From positions 1,108,501 through 1,172,500 of the forward strand of contig JAQFVV010012397.1 of NCBI GenBank assembly GCA_028023455.1: a stretch of 64,000 nt of DNA, in the 5' to 3' direction. The stretch is from Epiperipatus broadwayi. Lineage: Eukaryota > Onychophora > Udeonychophora > Euonychophora > Peripatidae. Position numbers and translations under genes: made by a program. The notes under the pieces are model-generated. The model did not search any database, was not told the origin of the DNA, and saw only the letters and a program-made list of their open reading frames with translations. Below, piece after piece: positions 11,578 through 23,724 of the stretch; positions within the stretch are counted from its first letter, which is position 1; each line of letters starts with the position of its first letter.

Positions 11578-12760
11578 TATTGTAATGAGCACAGACGATG
11601 TTACATTGTGTTTTTATTATTAAACATGAAATTAAAATAAAAAGTTCGCATTTAAAAATTTTCTTTAAGAATTAAAAATTGAAATTAAATATCATCTTAA
11701 ACTCGTATATATAAATCGCACAGAAAAAAAAAATAATAATTATTAAACGAAAACTTTATTAAAGAAAAAGTGTTTTAAAACTAAATTTTCAGTAGAGATT
11801 TAAAGATAAAAATATATCTTTAAGTTTGAAAACACATTAATTAATCAGAAATGGAAATGATTGTTTTAATTAGTTAAATGTAAACTAACTAGCCTTGCGC
11901 ATTTAAATGTAAAAACATTGGTCAGATAGGATTCTATTTGTATTTTTTATATATGGAAAGTTTTTAATTTAATGTTCATAAATTATAAAGTTCTTACGGT
12001 TTTTTTAACAGTTCATCTTTATATGTTCCTTGCCATTTGAACGTGATTCCCACGCCGTCCTAAAAGATTGGTATCCATTTAACCGTTGTTTTATTTATTC
12101 ATTCGGAGGTTTTTTTAGTTTAGTTGGTCTTCAATGTAGAAAACGATAGTTCATTTCTCTTTCTTTCTTTGGCAAAACTGAGGGGATTGAAGAGTGCATC
12201 TTTTCAAACCCTTCTCCTTCACTTCTGCACTAACACATATCTGTCACATAGTAAATAATCAATCTAATTAATTAATAATTTTCAAACTTGTCCTTTTATA
12301 TTAATTTGAAGGATCCAATGGACGTTACGTCATGATGATGATATGGTCCTTTCGCTGAGGTCCGATTCCATTGTTTTTCATTCATTGGCTATTTGTTTCT
12401 CTTGTTTTCCTATCTGACCAATGTTTTTACATTTAAATGCCCAAGGCTAGTTTACATTTAACTAATTAAAACAATCATTTCCATTTCTGATTAATTGATG
12501 TGTTTTCAAACTTAAAGATATATTTTTATCTTTAAATCTCTATTGAAAATTTAGTTTTAAAACACTTTTTCTTTAATAAAGTTTTCGTTTAATAATTTAT
12601 TTATTTATTTTTTCTGTGCGATTTATATATACAAGTTTAAGATGATATTTAATTTCAATTTTTAATTCTTAAAGAAAATTTTTAAATGCGAACTTTTATT
12701 TTAATTTCATGTTTAATAATAAAAACATAATGTAACATCGTCTGTGCTCATTACAATATA
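11578..12760. mobile_element. Fold-back element with ~350-bp inverted arms
   Basis: The left arm 11578-11930 is the reverse complement of 12409-12760 with few mismatches. The ends read attgtaatgagcacagacg and its complement. The 478-base spacer (11931-12408) has no ORF. Both outer ends abut TA-rich sequence, so a TA or longer AT target duplication cannot be resolved. Long terminal inverted repeats without coding sequence are typical of non-autonomous DNA transposons of fold-back type; superfamily unknown. Confidence 0.75.
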
Positions 12761-12762
12761 TA

Positions 12763-14600
12763 TATATATATTAAACTTCAAAGCTTATTAAATTGTAACT
12801 ATGCATAGATAGTACATTATAATTATCATCTTTTACTATTATTATCACACTAGACAAATTTACATATAGTATAAATATTGTTGAATGATAAAGATAATAT
12901 ATGTAATTGTGCACATATTACGCAGGAAGAATTGATATATAAAAAAAAACCTGTAAGGATCTACTCAGATGGGCTAATAATGGAGATATATGTTATATTA
13001 ATCAGCATAATGGAAGCTTGATTAATTAGCAATAATTATAAAATTACCACATGTACAAATTATCTAATATCTGTATGTAAGAGATTAAAGTGAATAGTAA
13101 ATAACAGTTATAAAGACTCTGTATATATTTTATTGTGTCTTGTGAATAACGAAATTTATATGACAGTTTATAATAATTATTTTGGAGAGTACAATTACCT
13201 TTATTGCGATTAAATAAACTTGTGTTGTTTTAAGTTTTAATCTGTTTATTGTTTATTTTATAAAAGTTATTGATGCAATATGGCAGGCATTGAAGATAGC
13301 CCTAGAGTAGACAGCAAAACTGTATATAAATACTGAAATGACTTATTTTCTAAATACTGTTAATGTTAATGTACTAGCCTCTATTAAATTATTTGAAATA
13401 TTTCATTTATTAACTTACAATATTTAAAAATGAATAAAAAGTATTTCTATCATAAGAAATTTACTATTTAGTCATCAATTTCTACATTTATAAAAAATTT
13501 GAAGGAAATTCATTTGATAAAAATATGTTGAATCTTATTTCAACATTTATTCTAAACAAAAAAAAACAAAAGTTTCTACATTAAATAAAAACATTTAGCA
13601 ATAATAGATCAAGACTATGTCAAGTTTATGTTTTTTATTCACCATAGAACTCAGAATCATGTGCTATGCTAACAACATTCTAGGTAAGTGAATATTGCAG
13701 TTTACTCAAGTAAATAAAAACATTATTATAAAATACTTTTAAATATATTATTTGCATTATTATTTCTATTTATCATTGATTTTAGAGTGCGCATATAGTG
13801 TAGAAATTGATGCAGTTCTATTAGACTTTTCAGGCTGTTTGATAGCATTGTTTTTATGCAAACGCATAGAAATATACTGTTTACATGGCCACTCACCTAA
13901 CTTATGGCCTGCTTTGCATTGCACACTTTATAAAAATGCTCACAAATGATACTGAGATAACATACAACTTCCCACAACTATTGAAATATGCATTCCAGAC
14001 TAATTAGCTTCAACTTACCTGACATAGTATTACCTACTAATAATTGTAACCCTGTAACCATGCTTCTATGCATAGCTTGGAAGCTGTGAACTATTCAGAA
14101 AGGTACAGCAGAGCACAATTTTCTGCTCAATGTTGTTTTTTAAAGAGAAGTCTTTGAAATTGTTTGATATATAAAAGTTGTTAGACAAGTCTAGTCAATT
14201 ATTTCAAAGCAATGGAAGAGAGCATTCAATGTCTATGAGAATTTTTTTTCCATATAACAAACAATATTGGTGAGAGGAAATCTAAATTAGAGACTGAACA
14301 ATGTCTAGGCTTTGTTTTTAGCTGGCATAATTTGCATTGCCAGATAAAGTATTCAAATGCATAATTTGCATATAAGTTAAATGGACTACTTTTATAACAT
14401 TGAATTAAAGTTTTATTGGTCAATAAATAAGCTGATGGTACTTTTTCAATATCTGAGTTTATTGTTAAAAGCATTTAGATATTTTGTAGTTGCTTAAGGG
14501 GTCATATGATATTCCAACCACCTTAATTCAGCAATCTTTAATTCCTGAGTTCATTACTCTATTATTGCGTTAAACTACACACTCATGTGCATATATATAT
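12763..14600. other. Unique AT-rich sequence, no gene seen
   Basis: No repeats of size, no RNA gene and no convincing ORF; the longest reads are 65 and 82 codons, within chance. A short TA tract (14591-14600) closes it. Confidence 0.5.
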
Positions 14601-15462
14601 TGTGACCTTCTGGATAGGTGCTGGAAACCAATTGTGATTAAATAGCACTGTATCAGTAACAGCTGGTTGCATCTAACTAAAAAAAATGAAATAACCTAAA
14701 ATTTAATTTTTTTTTTCATTAATAATCTAAAGCTCTGTTTAAAAAGTGCTTGCAGTTATTATTTGAAAGTTTTGAGATATTTAATATTTTTCTTTGGTGA
14801 GTATTTAATGATAGAAAGGGAGGTATCTTGTCACAGAAATTGTTGGTGTAAAGTTTAAGTTGATTCAAATTTGTCTTATTTGTTATTGTTTTGGTGATTT
14901 TCTGGTTTATTTGCTCTTTAATACTTTAATCCATAGTGTAATTAGTGCATTATATTTGTTTCAAATTTATGTTTGGGCCAGATTGGTTTAGTACCTGTAA
15001 GTATAGCATTTATGGATGTGCAGGTATGCTTGTGCCATCGTTCAACTTCATTTTTCATTTATTACTTCATCAAACTACCAAATATCATGTTTTATAGTAA
15101 AATATTTAATTTTATAATCATAGCTTGGATAACCAGTTTATACACACTTTAAATGAATTAATAGATCAATGGACCAGTGAATTGTCAAATAGACAAATAC
15201 ACTATCAATTATTTTATTTGCTAAAATAATTATTTTTTTTGTTACTTTAGAAATGCAGAATATTTTATTATTGTTTCAATTTAATTACTAATTTTTTTAA
15301 AGACAAAATGATTTTCTTTTTCTTTTTCAAGACAGAAAAGCTTATTGCACATTTACAACTAATTATCTCAGTGTGGTAGGAGGAGTAACCTTTGTTTTTA
15401 AAGTTGAACTTTTGGGTGACCTTGGATTGGTGGAGGAAATATATGGTTAAAGGATAATCAGA

Positions 15463-15470
15463 TATAAAGG
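15463..15470 (+). promoter_or_regulatory. TATA box
   Basis: TATAAAGG in an LTR-like context, followed about 200 bases later by a possible donor (acaag/gtacat near 15680). Confidence 0.35.
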
Positions 15471-15680
15471 GGAATACTTTTACAAAAAGGTTGGCTTTCT
15501 TTTATTATAACAATTCTCTCTACACAAAGGGTTTTTATTATTATAATTTTCTCTCTAAAAATTGGTTCTTAAAACTCAAAAGTACAAATTTCTATTAATT
15601 TTCTGGATGAAAATAGTTAATAAATTCTTCTTGGAAAGTGAAGACTAGGATGCAGATGCAAACAACTTTAAAAACAAGGT

Positions 15681-16950
15681 ACATCTTCTCTATACTTCCA
15701 ATTGACTAATTTAGATTTAAAATCATCATTTGGGATGCATATGTGTGTCTATATTATAAATTTGCTTTCCTAAATTTAATCTCTAATATTAAAGAAACAA
15801 TTGAAATGTGTGGATTTTGCTATTATTCTGGGAAATTTATGCTGAACTTTTTTATAAAATATTTCAAAGACTCTGTAATAATAATTTCTACTAGCTACAG
15901 AGGAGTAAAGTTTAAATGAAAGGATGTGTATATAACTTATTATAACATGCTTTATTATTATTGACAAGAAATATACCTAACCATTTGTGTCTCTAGAATT
16001 AAGGAATAGGATGCATGACACATATAATTAATGAATCATTAACTTATACTCTAAATGTGCTTATAACTGAATGTGGAAGAGCATGAAACTAGACATGAAT
16101 AATTTTTCATTTTATTGTTCTCCTCATTTACATTTGATTTTTTATTAAAATATACTATCAATAAACTTATGTAGACTTAAATGGATATTATAAACTAATA
16201 AGCTATTTTCCTGATGACATTTGAGAATTTAGCACAAGTGCCTTCATGAATGTAATGAATTAAACTGTAAATTATTACTAAACATATGCAGTAATAAATA
16301 TTTATTTGCCGTTATTAAATGTTTCACATGTGATATTGTCAGCAGTTTCATTAGCTACTGCTAAGAACTTTTAAAAGGCTCTTTAATTGGATCCAATTGT
16401 GTGTTATTTATCCTGCAGAAAATTGTTATGTGTTTACTAATATCTATTGTTATACAATTATCAACATTTTCATACATGACCAAGATGTGTTATCTATAGA
16501 CTGTGTAAATGAACTCTTATGTTCCAGCTAAAAGAAAAAAGATTTAATGATTATTATTATTATTTTTGTTAGCATTTGATAGATAGGTAGGCCAATTATT
16601 TGTCATATTTTTTTATTATTTAATTACTATTTCTTTCTTCAAGAATGTCTCAGAAAAGTGTAATATAAAGAAATATTATAATGGATAATTAGTTATTATT
16701 TCAATATAATTTTTATTGTATATATGTATTTCTATATGCATATGTTGGCAATAGAAATATCTATTTACTATTAGGAAACTAACAGCTAATTTTAAGGAGT
16801 AAATGCATAAAAATTATTATTTTATCTTTGTGTTTCCAGAAATTATGAGGTCCATTTTTTAATAATTATTTTGCTTTAAATTTAAAAGATTTGTAGTTTG
16901 ACACAAATTAAATTTTTATTTTAATTTATCAGCTAATATTAAAGGTTGTT
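15681..16950. other. AT-rich interior of the old LTR-like unit
   Basis: No gene, no repeat and no structure of note; small ORFs are within chance. Confidence 0.4.
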
Positions 16951-19152
16951 TTCTATTCCCTGGTGTTAGCCATGAGATGTCGTGATTTCTAGGTCAATTC
17001 CTAGAAATATACAGTTTCACTGGCATTCACCCAACAAAAGAGGAAATTTTCTACATTATAAATGCAAAAAAGAGTCCTCACATTATGTTGGATGGTGGTG
17101 GTGACAGAAGCCATCACAAAGATACTTCTTTCTATGATAAAACACAGAAAGAGTTCCAGACGGCTGCCGGTTATGGCTTTTTTCTATGCTAAAAGCAAAA
17201 AGAAATAAATGCTTTTATTGGCTGCCATAGTAGTTGATTTTGTTAATTATTTTATGCAGAATATCTATTTTCTCTGTAGTTTCGTGTGAGAGTTTGTGTA
17301 TTTGAGCCAGTTGTAGTTTTTTTAAAATTTGATGACATATATTTTTTTTAATGTGTTATAACTTACTTTACTGTTGTAAGTTTAGTAATAATGTCCTGAA
17401 GATTCCATTACGAATGGGTAACCCTCAAAAATTGCTTTTAAGGGTGCGGAATGGCAAAAATTTCAAGGATCACACGCAGAGTACCGTTTTCATGAGAATG
17501 CATCCGTGACGAGTTACTTTTGCTATATATACGTACAAACAAAAACAACCCAGAGTCTAATTATTAGTAATTACTTGTCCAAAAAAGAAAATTAGTCTGG
17601 TATTATTTTTTTTACATTTATTATTTCAAAATAAGATTAGTTTTTATATCTACACACTAACAAAAACAACCCAGTTCCTGATTAATTACTGTCTAAAAAA
17701 AAAAGAAAGCAAATTAAACAGGGTTTGATTTTTCAATGTAATATTTGAATTACGGTATTTTTTATATATACACAAGATTTACAAAAAAAAGAAACCCACT
17801 TTCTGATTAATTACTGTCAGAAGAAATGCAAATTAGTCACCTATCATTTTTAAATTTAGTATTTAAATAACGGTACCTTTTTATATAGACACACTTAACA
17901 AAACCAACCCACTTTCTGATTCATTACTGTCCCCAAAAAAAGAAAGAAAATTAGTTGGGTGTCATTTTTCAATTGAGTCTTTCAATGACAGTCCTTTTTA
18001 GATATACACACTAACAAAAAGAACCCACTTTCTGATTAATTAATGTCCCAAAAAAAAAGCAAATTAGTTGATGGATATCATTTTAAAATTGTAGTGTGAA
18101 TTTTTTCAATGTTGTGATTAAATCGAATCATGTAGAATTACGTATTATTTTCGATTGAAAAAAAGATCGTAACTTTTTATATATACACACAAAGAAAATA
18201 AAACCCACTTTTTGATTAATTATTGTCAATACCCCCCAAAAAAAGTTATTCGTGGGTATCATTTTTAATTGAGTATTTCAATAATATTACAGCTTTTGAT
18301 AAAATCTACACACTAATAAAAATAATCCACTTTCAGATTCATTACTGTCCAAAAAAAAAAATTGCAACATAGTCGGGTATCATTTTGAAATGTAGTATTT
18401 CAAAAACGGTACTTTTTATATCTATACACACACAAAAAGAATCCACTTTCTGATTAATTACTGTCCAAAAATATATATATATAAAAAAAGAAAGAGCAAA
18501 TTTAGTCGGGTATCATTTGTAAATTTAGCGTGAATGTAGCAATTTTGTGTAAATTGAATTTAAAAAAATTTATAATTGCGTCTTATTTTCGATTTAAAAA
18601 ATACTGTAACTTTTGACAGATACACACCAACAAAACTACCCATTTTATGATTAATTACTGTCCAAAAAACATCAATTATTCGGGTATCATTTTTAAATTG
18701 AATGTGAATTTCTAAATTTTTTTATTTTTTTAAAATAGTAATATTATTTACTAATAGTAGTCGGGTATCAATTCTAAATTGTAGTATATAAATTACATTC
18801 CTTTTTATATCTTTATAATTACGTATTTGTTTTTAATAAAATTATTTATTTACTCTTAAAAAATACCTAACTTAAAAAAAAACCACATAAACTAAAAAAA
18901 AAAAAATAGAAAAACGCCGTAACTTTAAAGATACACACACACACAAACTAAAAAAAACAAAAACAATATAAGATTAATAAAAAGTTACAAAAATGAAAGA
19001 CTAACATCATATAGTATTAGTTACTAGAATATTTTATTAGAAATCTAAATCAGATATTTTTATATAAAATCAATCACAGGCCCGGAATCGTTATATGTAT
19101 ATGTTTTTGGTTAGCATCAACGCCATCTTTTGGCCAACACCAGGGAATAGAA
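16951..19152. mobile_element. 2.2 kb inverted-repeat element with a minisatellite core
   Basis: The ends are inverted repeats of about 35 bases: TTCTATTCCCTGGTGTT at 16951 and its complement ending 19152, continuing imperfectly through an AGATG-CG stretch. Inside are about 570 bases of unique sequence, including a hairpin TTTCTAGG/tcaatt/CCTAGAAA near 16987, then a long minisatellite (17525-18970). No transposase is seen, so it is non-autonomous. The superfamily is uncertain and target duplications are not clear. Confidence 0.6.
17525..18970 (+). repeat. Minisatellite of ~119-bp and ~180-200-bp units
   Basis: About ten to eleven units, each with TTTTTATAT-ACACAC-AACAAAAA-CCCACTTTCTGATTAATTACTGTC followed by an A-run and GTCGGGTATCATTTTTAAATT. 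Approximate starts are 17525, 17640, 17757, 17876, 17995, 18174, 18293, 18412, 18612, 18800 and 18920. Units at 17995, 18412 and 18612 carry an extra ~60-80 bases. Drift is about 15-25%. Confidence 0.8.
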
Positions 19153-21470
19153 TTTTACCATATTAAATACATAAAAGCATTGTTTTACCTTTGCTTTGCT
19201 AGAAGGATGCGGTTTATTTAGCAGTAACAGTTATATTTCAAATTTAAAATATTTATAATTCATCAGGAATGAGACATTCATTTCTTATAACTTATTAATT
19301 AATGTTGTTACAATATTTCATATTAAATATGATTTCAAATTATTTTGTGCATGTGTATGCCTGTCTATTGTTTAATCCATTTATATAATTGTTGAACTAA
19401 AAGTAGAATGACTTGCTTTCTAATCAGTTTCGCATAGTGTGATGTGCCAAAAAGAGTAGAAGGATTAGGGATTTATTTAAGAGTGAATTTATTATTATTT
19501 TTATACTTAGATTGAAATGTATTCTGTTGCTATAGAGAAAGAAAGTGTTTATGATATATATTGTGTTATAGGGATTGAGAGAACTCTTCCTCAGTTTATT
19601 GAAATATTTGTCATGAGTGGATTGTATTTTCCAGATTAAGTAATTGTGTGTTATAATGATTATATTATGTGAAGTAAGGTAGTGTATTTCCCTTGTTTTT
19701 TGATGATGAGACAAAGTCCACACCAGTATTTAAGGCTATGAATTAGTTTAGGGAGTCACTGTATTTTATTATTTAAATGATTAGAGCTAAGAAAGTCTTC
19801 TTGTCTCTCATGTACCCATATGGAATATTTTCTCATCATTTATTCATAGCCAAATATAATGTAGTTTGCTAATAAAAAAGAAAATGAAGGCAGAATTGAT
19901 TTCTTTCACAGAACAACTAAAGTAGGATTAGTGTTAAAGCTTATCCATATTATGGTAATGTATCTCAATTTCATAAGTAAACCCATTGGATATTGCTATG
20001 TTAATTATTTTATAACAGGTAGCACAATTCAGATGCATGCATAAAATACTATTAATTCTGAAGATATGGAGAAAATATATCACTGATTTGTAAATCTTAA
20101 ATCAATATTTCAAATCATATCATACTAATTACATTAAGTTTTATATCATCAATTCTCAAAATAATTCATCCTCATTTTGAATGAGCAAGCAAAAGGAAAG
20201 AAAGTGCAGCTAGTTAATAGAATTATTTAATTAATTTATGGTTAGCTTGATCTCTTACTCATAGATTTAAACCCATATTGTATTATTTTGATGTTTAACT
20301 ACCCTAGTGTTGTGTTAGTTAGGAGAATGTTGGAGTTAGCTAATAGCATATGTGTATTTTAAGTAAAAATACCAAGAAGTTTAGTTTCATATTTTTCTAT
20401 TTTAGTGCTAGTGTTTATAAATGTTCCTTTTCCATAAGCATATCAGCATTGACTGGTAGTTTGCATATATTTGAAATAAAATACAAAAAAATAATTTTAT
20501 ATTTAATTATCATAGTGTAGTGTTTATAATGTTTTTTTTCATAAAGCTTATCAGAATTGACTGGGAGCTGGTATATGTTGGAATAAAATACCAATAAGTT
20601 TATTTTAACGTTATTTATTCTCATGTAGACTATTCAATCATTGATATTGGAATTATTTAAAACATGTATATATGTAAATTAGAAATGCAAAATGTTTATT
20701 TAGTTATATCTTGTAATAAATGTTTTATTTATTTAAAAACTTTGTTCAAAGTTCTTCTTTGGCATGCATTCATGGTCTATGTTTCCATACATGCACACAT
20801 ACTTACATATCCAATATGATATGATTGCACTATTCCATAAATTTAATGATGAACATGTTCAGATCTGATGATGTTCTTTTTTTGATCCAAACACTATATG
20901 AGATGCTTGACTACTTGATGGTTCTCTGGAAATTTTATTACTCGGTTTTATTTAGATGATGAATTGAAATCAAAATGCACCCTATTTCTTTCATTATCTA
21001 ACTACTACTATTTTATTAGAATAATGCTTAATTTATGTCATTACTTTTATAATGGTAATTAGTAATTGTTGTGGAGTGTAGATTTAAAATTAATCCATAC
21101 AATAAATTAATTCCCTGAGATATTCCTTTATCATTTTAGATTAGACATTAATTTAGTTACTTATTTCAAATTACTGTACAATAAAGGTTAAGTAGTGCTA
21201 TATTTTGCATTTAATTTTAACTTACCATACAGTAGAGTTAATTAGTACTGCATCTTTATTTTATTAATTTAATTCTATCACACAGTAAAGGTTGGTTGAT
21301 GCATTTAGATGATGGGAGGAAATGAGATTAAACTATAACTTGTAAATTTAAATGGTGGAACTTTACCAATTTCAATTATTTATTTATTTTAAAACTTAAT
21401 AGATGTTTTACTCCTATTAATTCATAATGTTTTCTCCTATGTTTAATAATATGCATTTTACATCTATAGA
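19153..21470. other. AT-rich sequence without a recognised gene
   Basis: Two half-similar stretches near 20410-20490 and 20520-20600 (gtgtttataatgtt-cttttcataagc..atcag-attgactgg) form a weak local duplication of about 110 bases. A 99-codon minus ORF (19424-19723) has no recognisable motif and is probably chance. Confidence 0.4.
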
Positions 21471-21484
21471 TCTCTGTAGTTCCC

Positions 21485-21634
21485 ACTGAGCTAAGCTATA
21501 GTAGGATAGCATTTATAAAATTCTCATTAATAATTCAAAGCAAGATCAGACTAGTAGTTTATTCTATTATCAATAGAATTGGTGCCCCGGGTATTTGTTG
21601 ATAGGAAGGTAGGATAGGTGTTGGTGAAGGGTTA
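21485..21634 (+). other. ACTGAGCTA motif, hairpin and TGGTGCCCCGGG site
   Basis: The same module as at 3642-3750, with a different 8-bp stem and 95-base spacing from ACTGAGCTA to TGG (96 in the other two copies). Confidence 0.5.
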
Positions 21635-21659
21635 CTATATATATATATATATATATGTA

Positions 21660-21669
21660 TGCACTAAAG

Positions 21670-21711
<42 letters not shown>

Positions 21712-21724
21712 CACCTTTAGTGCA
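21660..21724. repeat. TA tract inside a 14-bp perfect inverted repeat
   Basis: TGCACTAAAGGTGT (21660-21673) and its exact complement (21711-21724) enclose 37 bases of TA repeat. Likely cruciform-forming; possibly ends of a minimal hairpin element. Confidence 0.85.
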
Positions 21725-23248
21725 ACAATATATTCTAAACAACTGAATCTATCAAGATCCTTAAGTTAACATATTTATTGGAAGAAACAACAACCAGAAG
21801 ATGGAAGTTTTGTCATTTCCTAAAACCTTCAAGAATATTCATATAATTCCCCACTAATCCTTTATTTGCATGTTCTTTTTGTTTATGATTGCCTAAGTAC
21901 TTTTTAAGATAACAAATTACTGATTCTAAGTCAAGCTTCAATATTAATATTATACTGCTTATTTTAATTAAGATATTATACTTGCTTTCATTAAACTCTT
22001 AGCAAAGTTAACTTCAAACTTTTTTTAAAGATTTTGAGTTTTAATCTGTTTACTTTATTGTGATAAGATTGTTGTTTTTGTTGTTTTTTTTTTTGTTGTT
22101 TTTTTTTGATAAACAGTTTGGGATCAACACAATGCCAGTCAAATTGATTTTATGTACAAAACATTGCTTAGTAAAAAAAAAATTCAGAGCTTACAAACTT
22201 AAATTTTGACATAATATGATTTAGTAATTTGATTGTGGTCACTTGTATTTCAGGAGAGGGGAAGAGATAAAGCTTAATGAGCAGTGAATTCAGTTAATAA
22301 CTTTTGGGTTACTGAAAAATCAACTTAATACTAAAATTTATAAATAGTTTGATCCATCGCCTATGGTCTTGATAACACTGGTGAAAGTCTCTCAAAATAT
22401 TGGTTAACAATTCCCCTGTGCAATTTAGTGCTATGGTTAAAAAGCAGACTCTAGAGTTTGAGGTGTATAAACCATAATATAATTCTGTCATTTTCTGGGC
22501 TTGAACTTCATGTGAAACTTGATATGAACTTACAATTTAATGAACCATTTGATTAAAAATAGCCTAATAGTCCATAAAATCATAGATTGATTCTAATTAT
22601 TTGAGTTCTGTGGCACAGATTACTGTTTTCTCATTATAACTGATTATTCAGATTAAAATTGTACCTTCCAAGATTTGTAAAGTCTGCTCAAGTATTAATT
22701 CTGATGACTGTATTGGGGTTGTTTAAAATCACAATACTTCATAAGTTGTTGATCTGCACACACATATTTATAAAATCTAAAATCTTTAAGTCAAATTTAT
22801 TAGACTTGCTATTTGAAAGAATATTGGCTTGTTTAAATAAACAACCAACTTTCAGGCAATTTAAATTCTTACCAACAACAATGTCATATGACTTCTCATA
22901 TGCTTACTTATATGTTTCCATGAACAGTTAGCTTCACTTTACTTTAGAGACATCTATTATAAGCTTGGGTAAATAATGTACAATAAGAAGTTAACTGCTT
23001 CTGGGATTTAAATTTTTCATATAGATAAGGGAAAAAAAAATTCTGGAAAAAGCTTCTATGTATTATTTTTTTTAATATATACACAATTTTTATTGTTATA
23101 TAATTAAATGGAAATATCTATTTCAGATTTATTCAAGTAGATTGCAAATTGGATTGGGGGAGAAAATATTACTTTATTTATAGTTTTCTTTAAATTTTAT
23201 TTTTTATTTTTATCAAAGAAGGAAAATGTTTTTCTTTCTCTTTCAGAA
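21725..23248. other. Unique sequence, no gene seen
   Basis: No repeats, RNA genes or persuasive coding sequence; ORFs of 60-90 codons are within chance. Confidence 0.5.
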
Positions 23249-23326
<78 letters not shown>

Positions 23327-23336
23327 CATCATCATC
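23249..23336. repeat. (TAA)n then (ATC)n microsatellite
   Basis: About 26 TAA units followed by four ATC units. Confidence 0.97.
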
Positions 23337-23389
23337 TCTGTCTAAAAATACTTTAAAGAAAATTTTGATCTTTTATTAAAATAAAAGAT

Positions 23390-23404
23390 AAAAAATTATT
23401 TTTA
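23390..23404. repeat. Target site duplication, left
   Basis: Perfect 15-base match to 23502-23516. Confidence 0.75.
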
Positions 23405-23501
23405 GTCAAGCGTTGGTGGTCGAGTGGTCAGCACAGTTGCCTTACAAGCAGTTGTCCAGGGTTAGCGGGTTCGCTTCCCGACCGATGCTATGACACATGA
23501 A
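23405..23501 (+). mobile_element. Short tRNA-derived SINE or tRNA retropseudogene
   Basis: The tRNA-like part is 23410-23488. Acceptor halves GCGTTGG and CCGATGC pair over seven positions (two G-U). A box-like TGGTCGAGTGGT, an anticodon arm with loop CTTACAA, an extended variable region and a T arm GGG-TTCGCTT-CCC follow in order. The B box GGTTCGCTTCC differs from consensus at one base. After the tRNA part there is only a short tail (tatgacacatga). Perfect 15-base direct repeats (23390-23404 and 23502-23516, aaaaaattattttta) flank it, showing insertion by target-primed reverse transcription. The long variable region and weak D stem argue against a working tRNA gene. Confidence 0.65.
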
Positions 23502-23516
23502 AAAAAATTATTTTTA
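23502..23516. repeat. Target site duplication, right
   Basis: Perfect 15-base match to 23390-23404. Confidence 0.75.
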
Positions 23517-23724
23517 TGAATAATAATTAACAGATTAATTTTAAATTTTATAGGAGAAATTTTTAAATTTAATTGACATAATACATAATTAAAATCAAAA
23601 GTTGCATAGCACAACTATCTGTTATCAAAAAACCTAATGATTTTAGTATTTTAATCTCAGGGCAGGTTTAAAGATTCTAATATTAAGTAATCTTTTCTTT
23701 TTCAACCATTTAAAATATTGATAT

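Larger units (their letters stand above)
10745..11588 (-). mobile_element. Penelope-like element remnant inside inverted repeats
   Basis: A minus-strand GIY-YIG endonuclease ORF sits between near-identical inverted repeats of 66 bases (10775-10840 and 11456-11521). A further short inverted match (tcattacaatat at 10745 and its complement ending 11588) lies outside them, interrupted on the right by a TA array. Penelope-like elements carry reverse transcriptase followed by this endonuclease and often have inverted or tandem terminal repeats. Here the transcriptase is missing. Confidence 0.7.
14601..21634 (+). mobile_element. Old LTR-like unit related to the 1188 family, with a nested element
   Basis: It begins TGTGACCTTC beside a TA tract, like TGTAACCTTC at 1188. 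It ends with ACTGAGCTAAG (21485), hairpin ATTCTATT/atc/AATAGAAT (21561-21579), TGGTGCCCCGGG (21580) and a leader stub ending gaagggtta before a TA tract, exactly as at 10606-10672. A TATA box is at 15463. At 7 kb it is too long for one LTR of this family; a nested 2.2 kb element (16951-19152) accounts for part of the excess. Similarity is confined to the ends, so the grouping is tentative. Confidence 0.4.

Noticed and set aside
23410-23488. Functional tRNA-Val(UAC) gene
   Set aside because: Acceptor and anticodon arms pair, but the D stem is poor, the variable region is too long for Val, and target duplications mark it as a retroposed copy.
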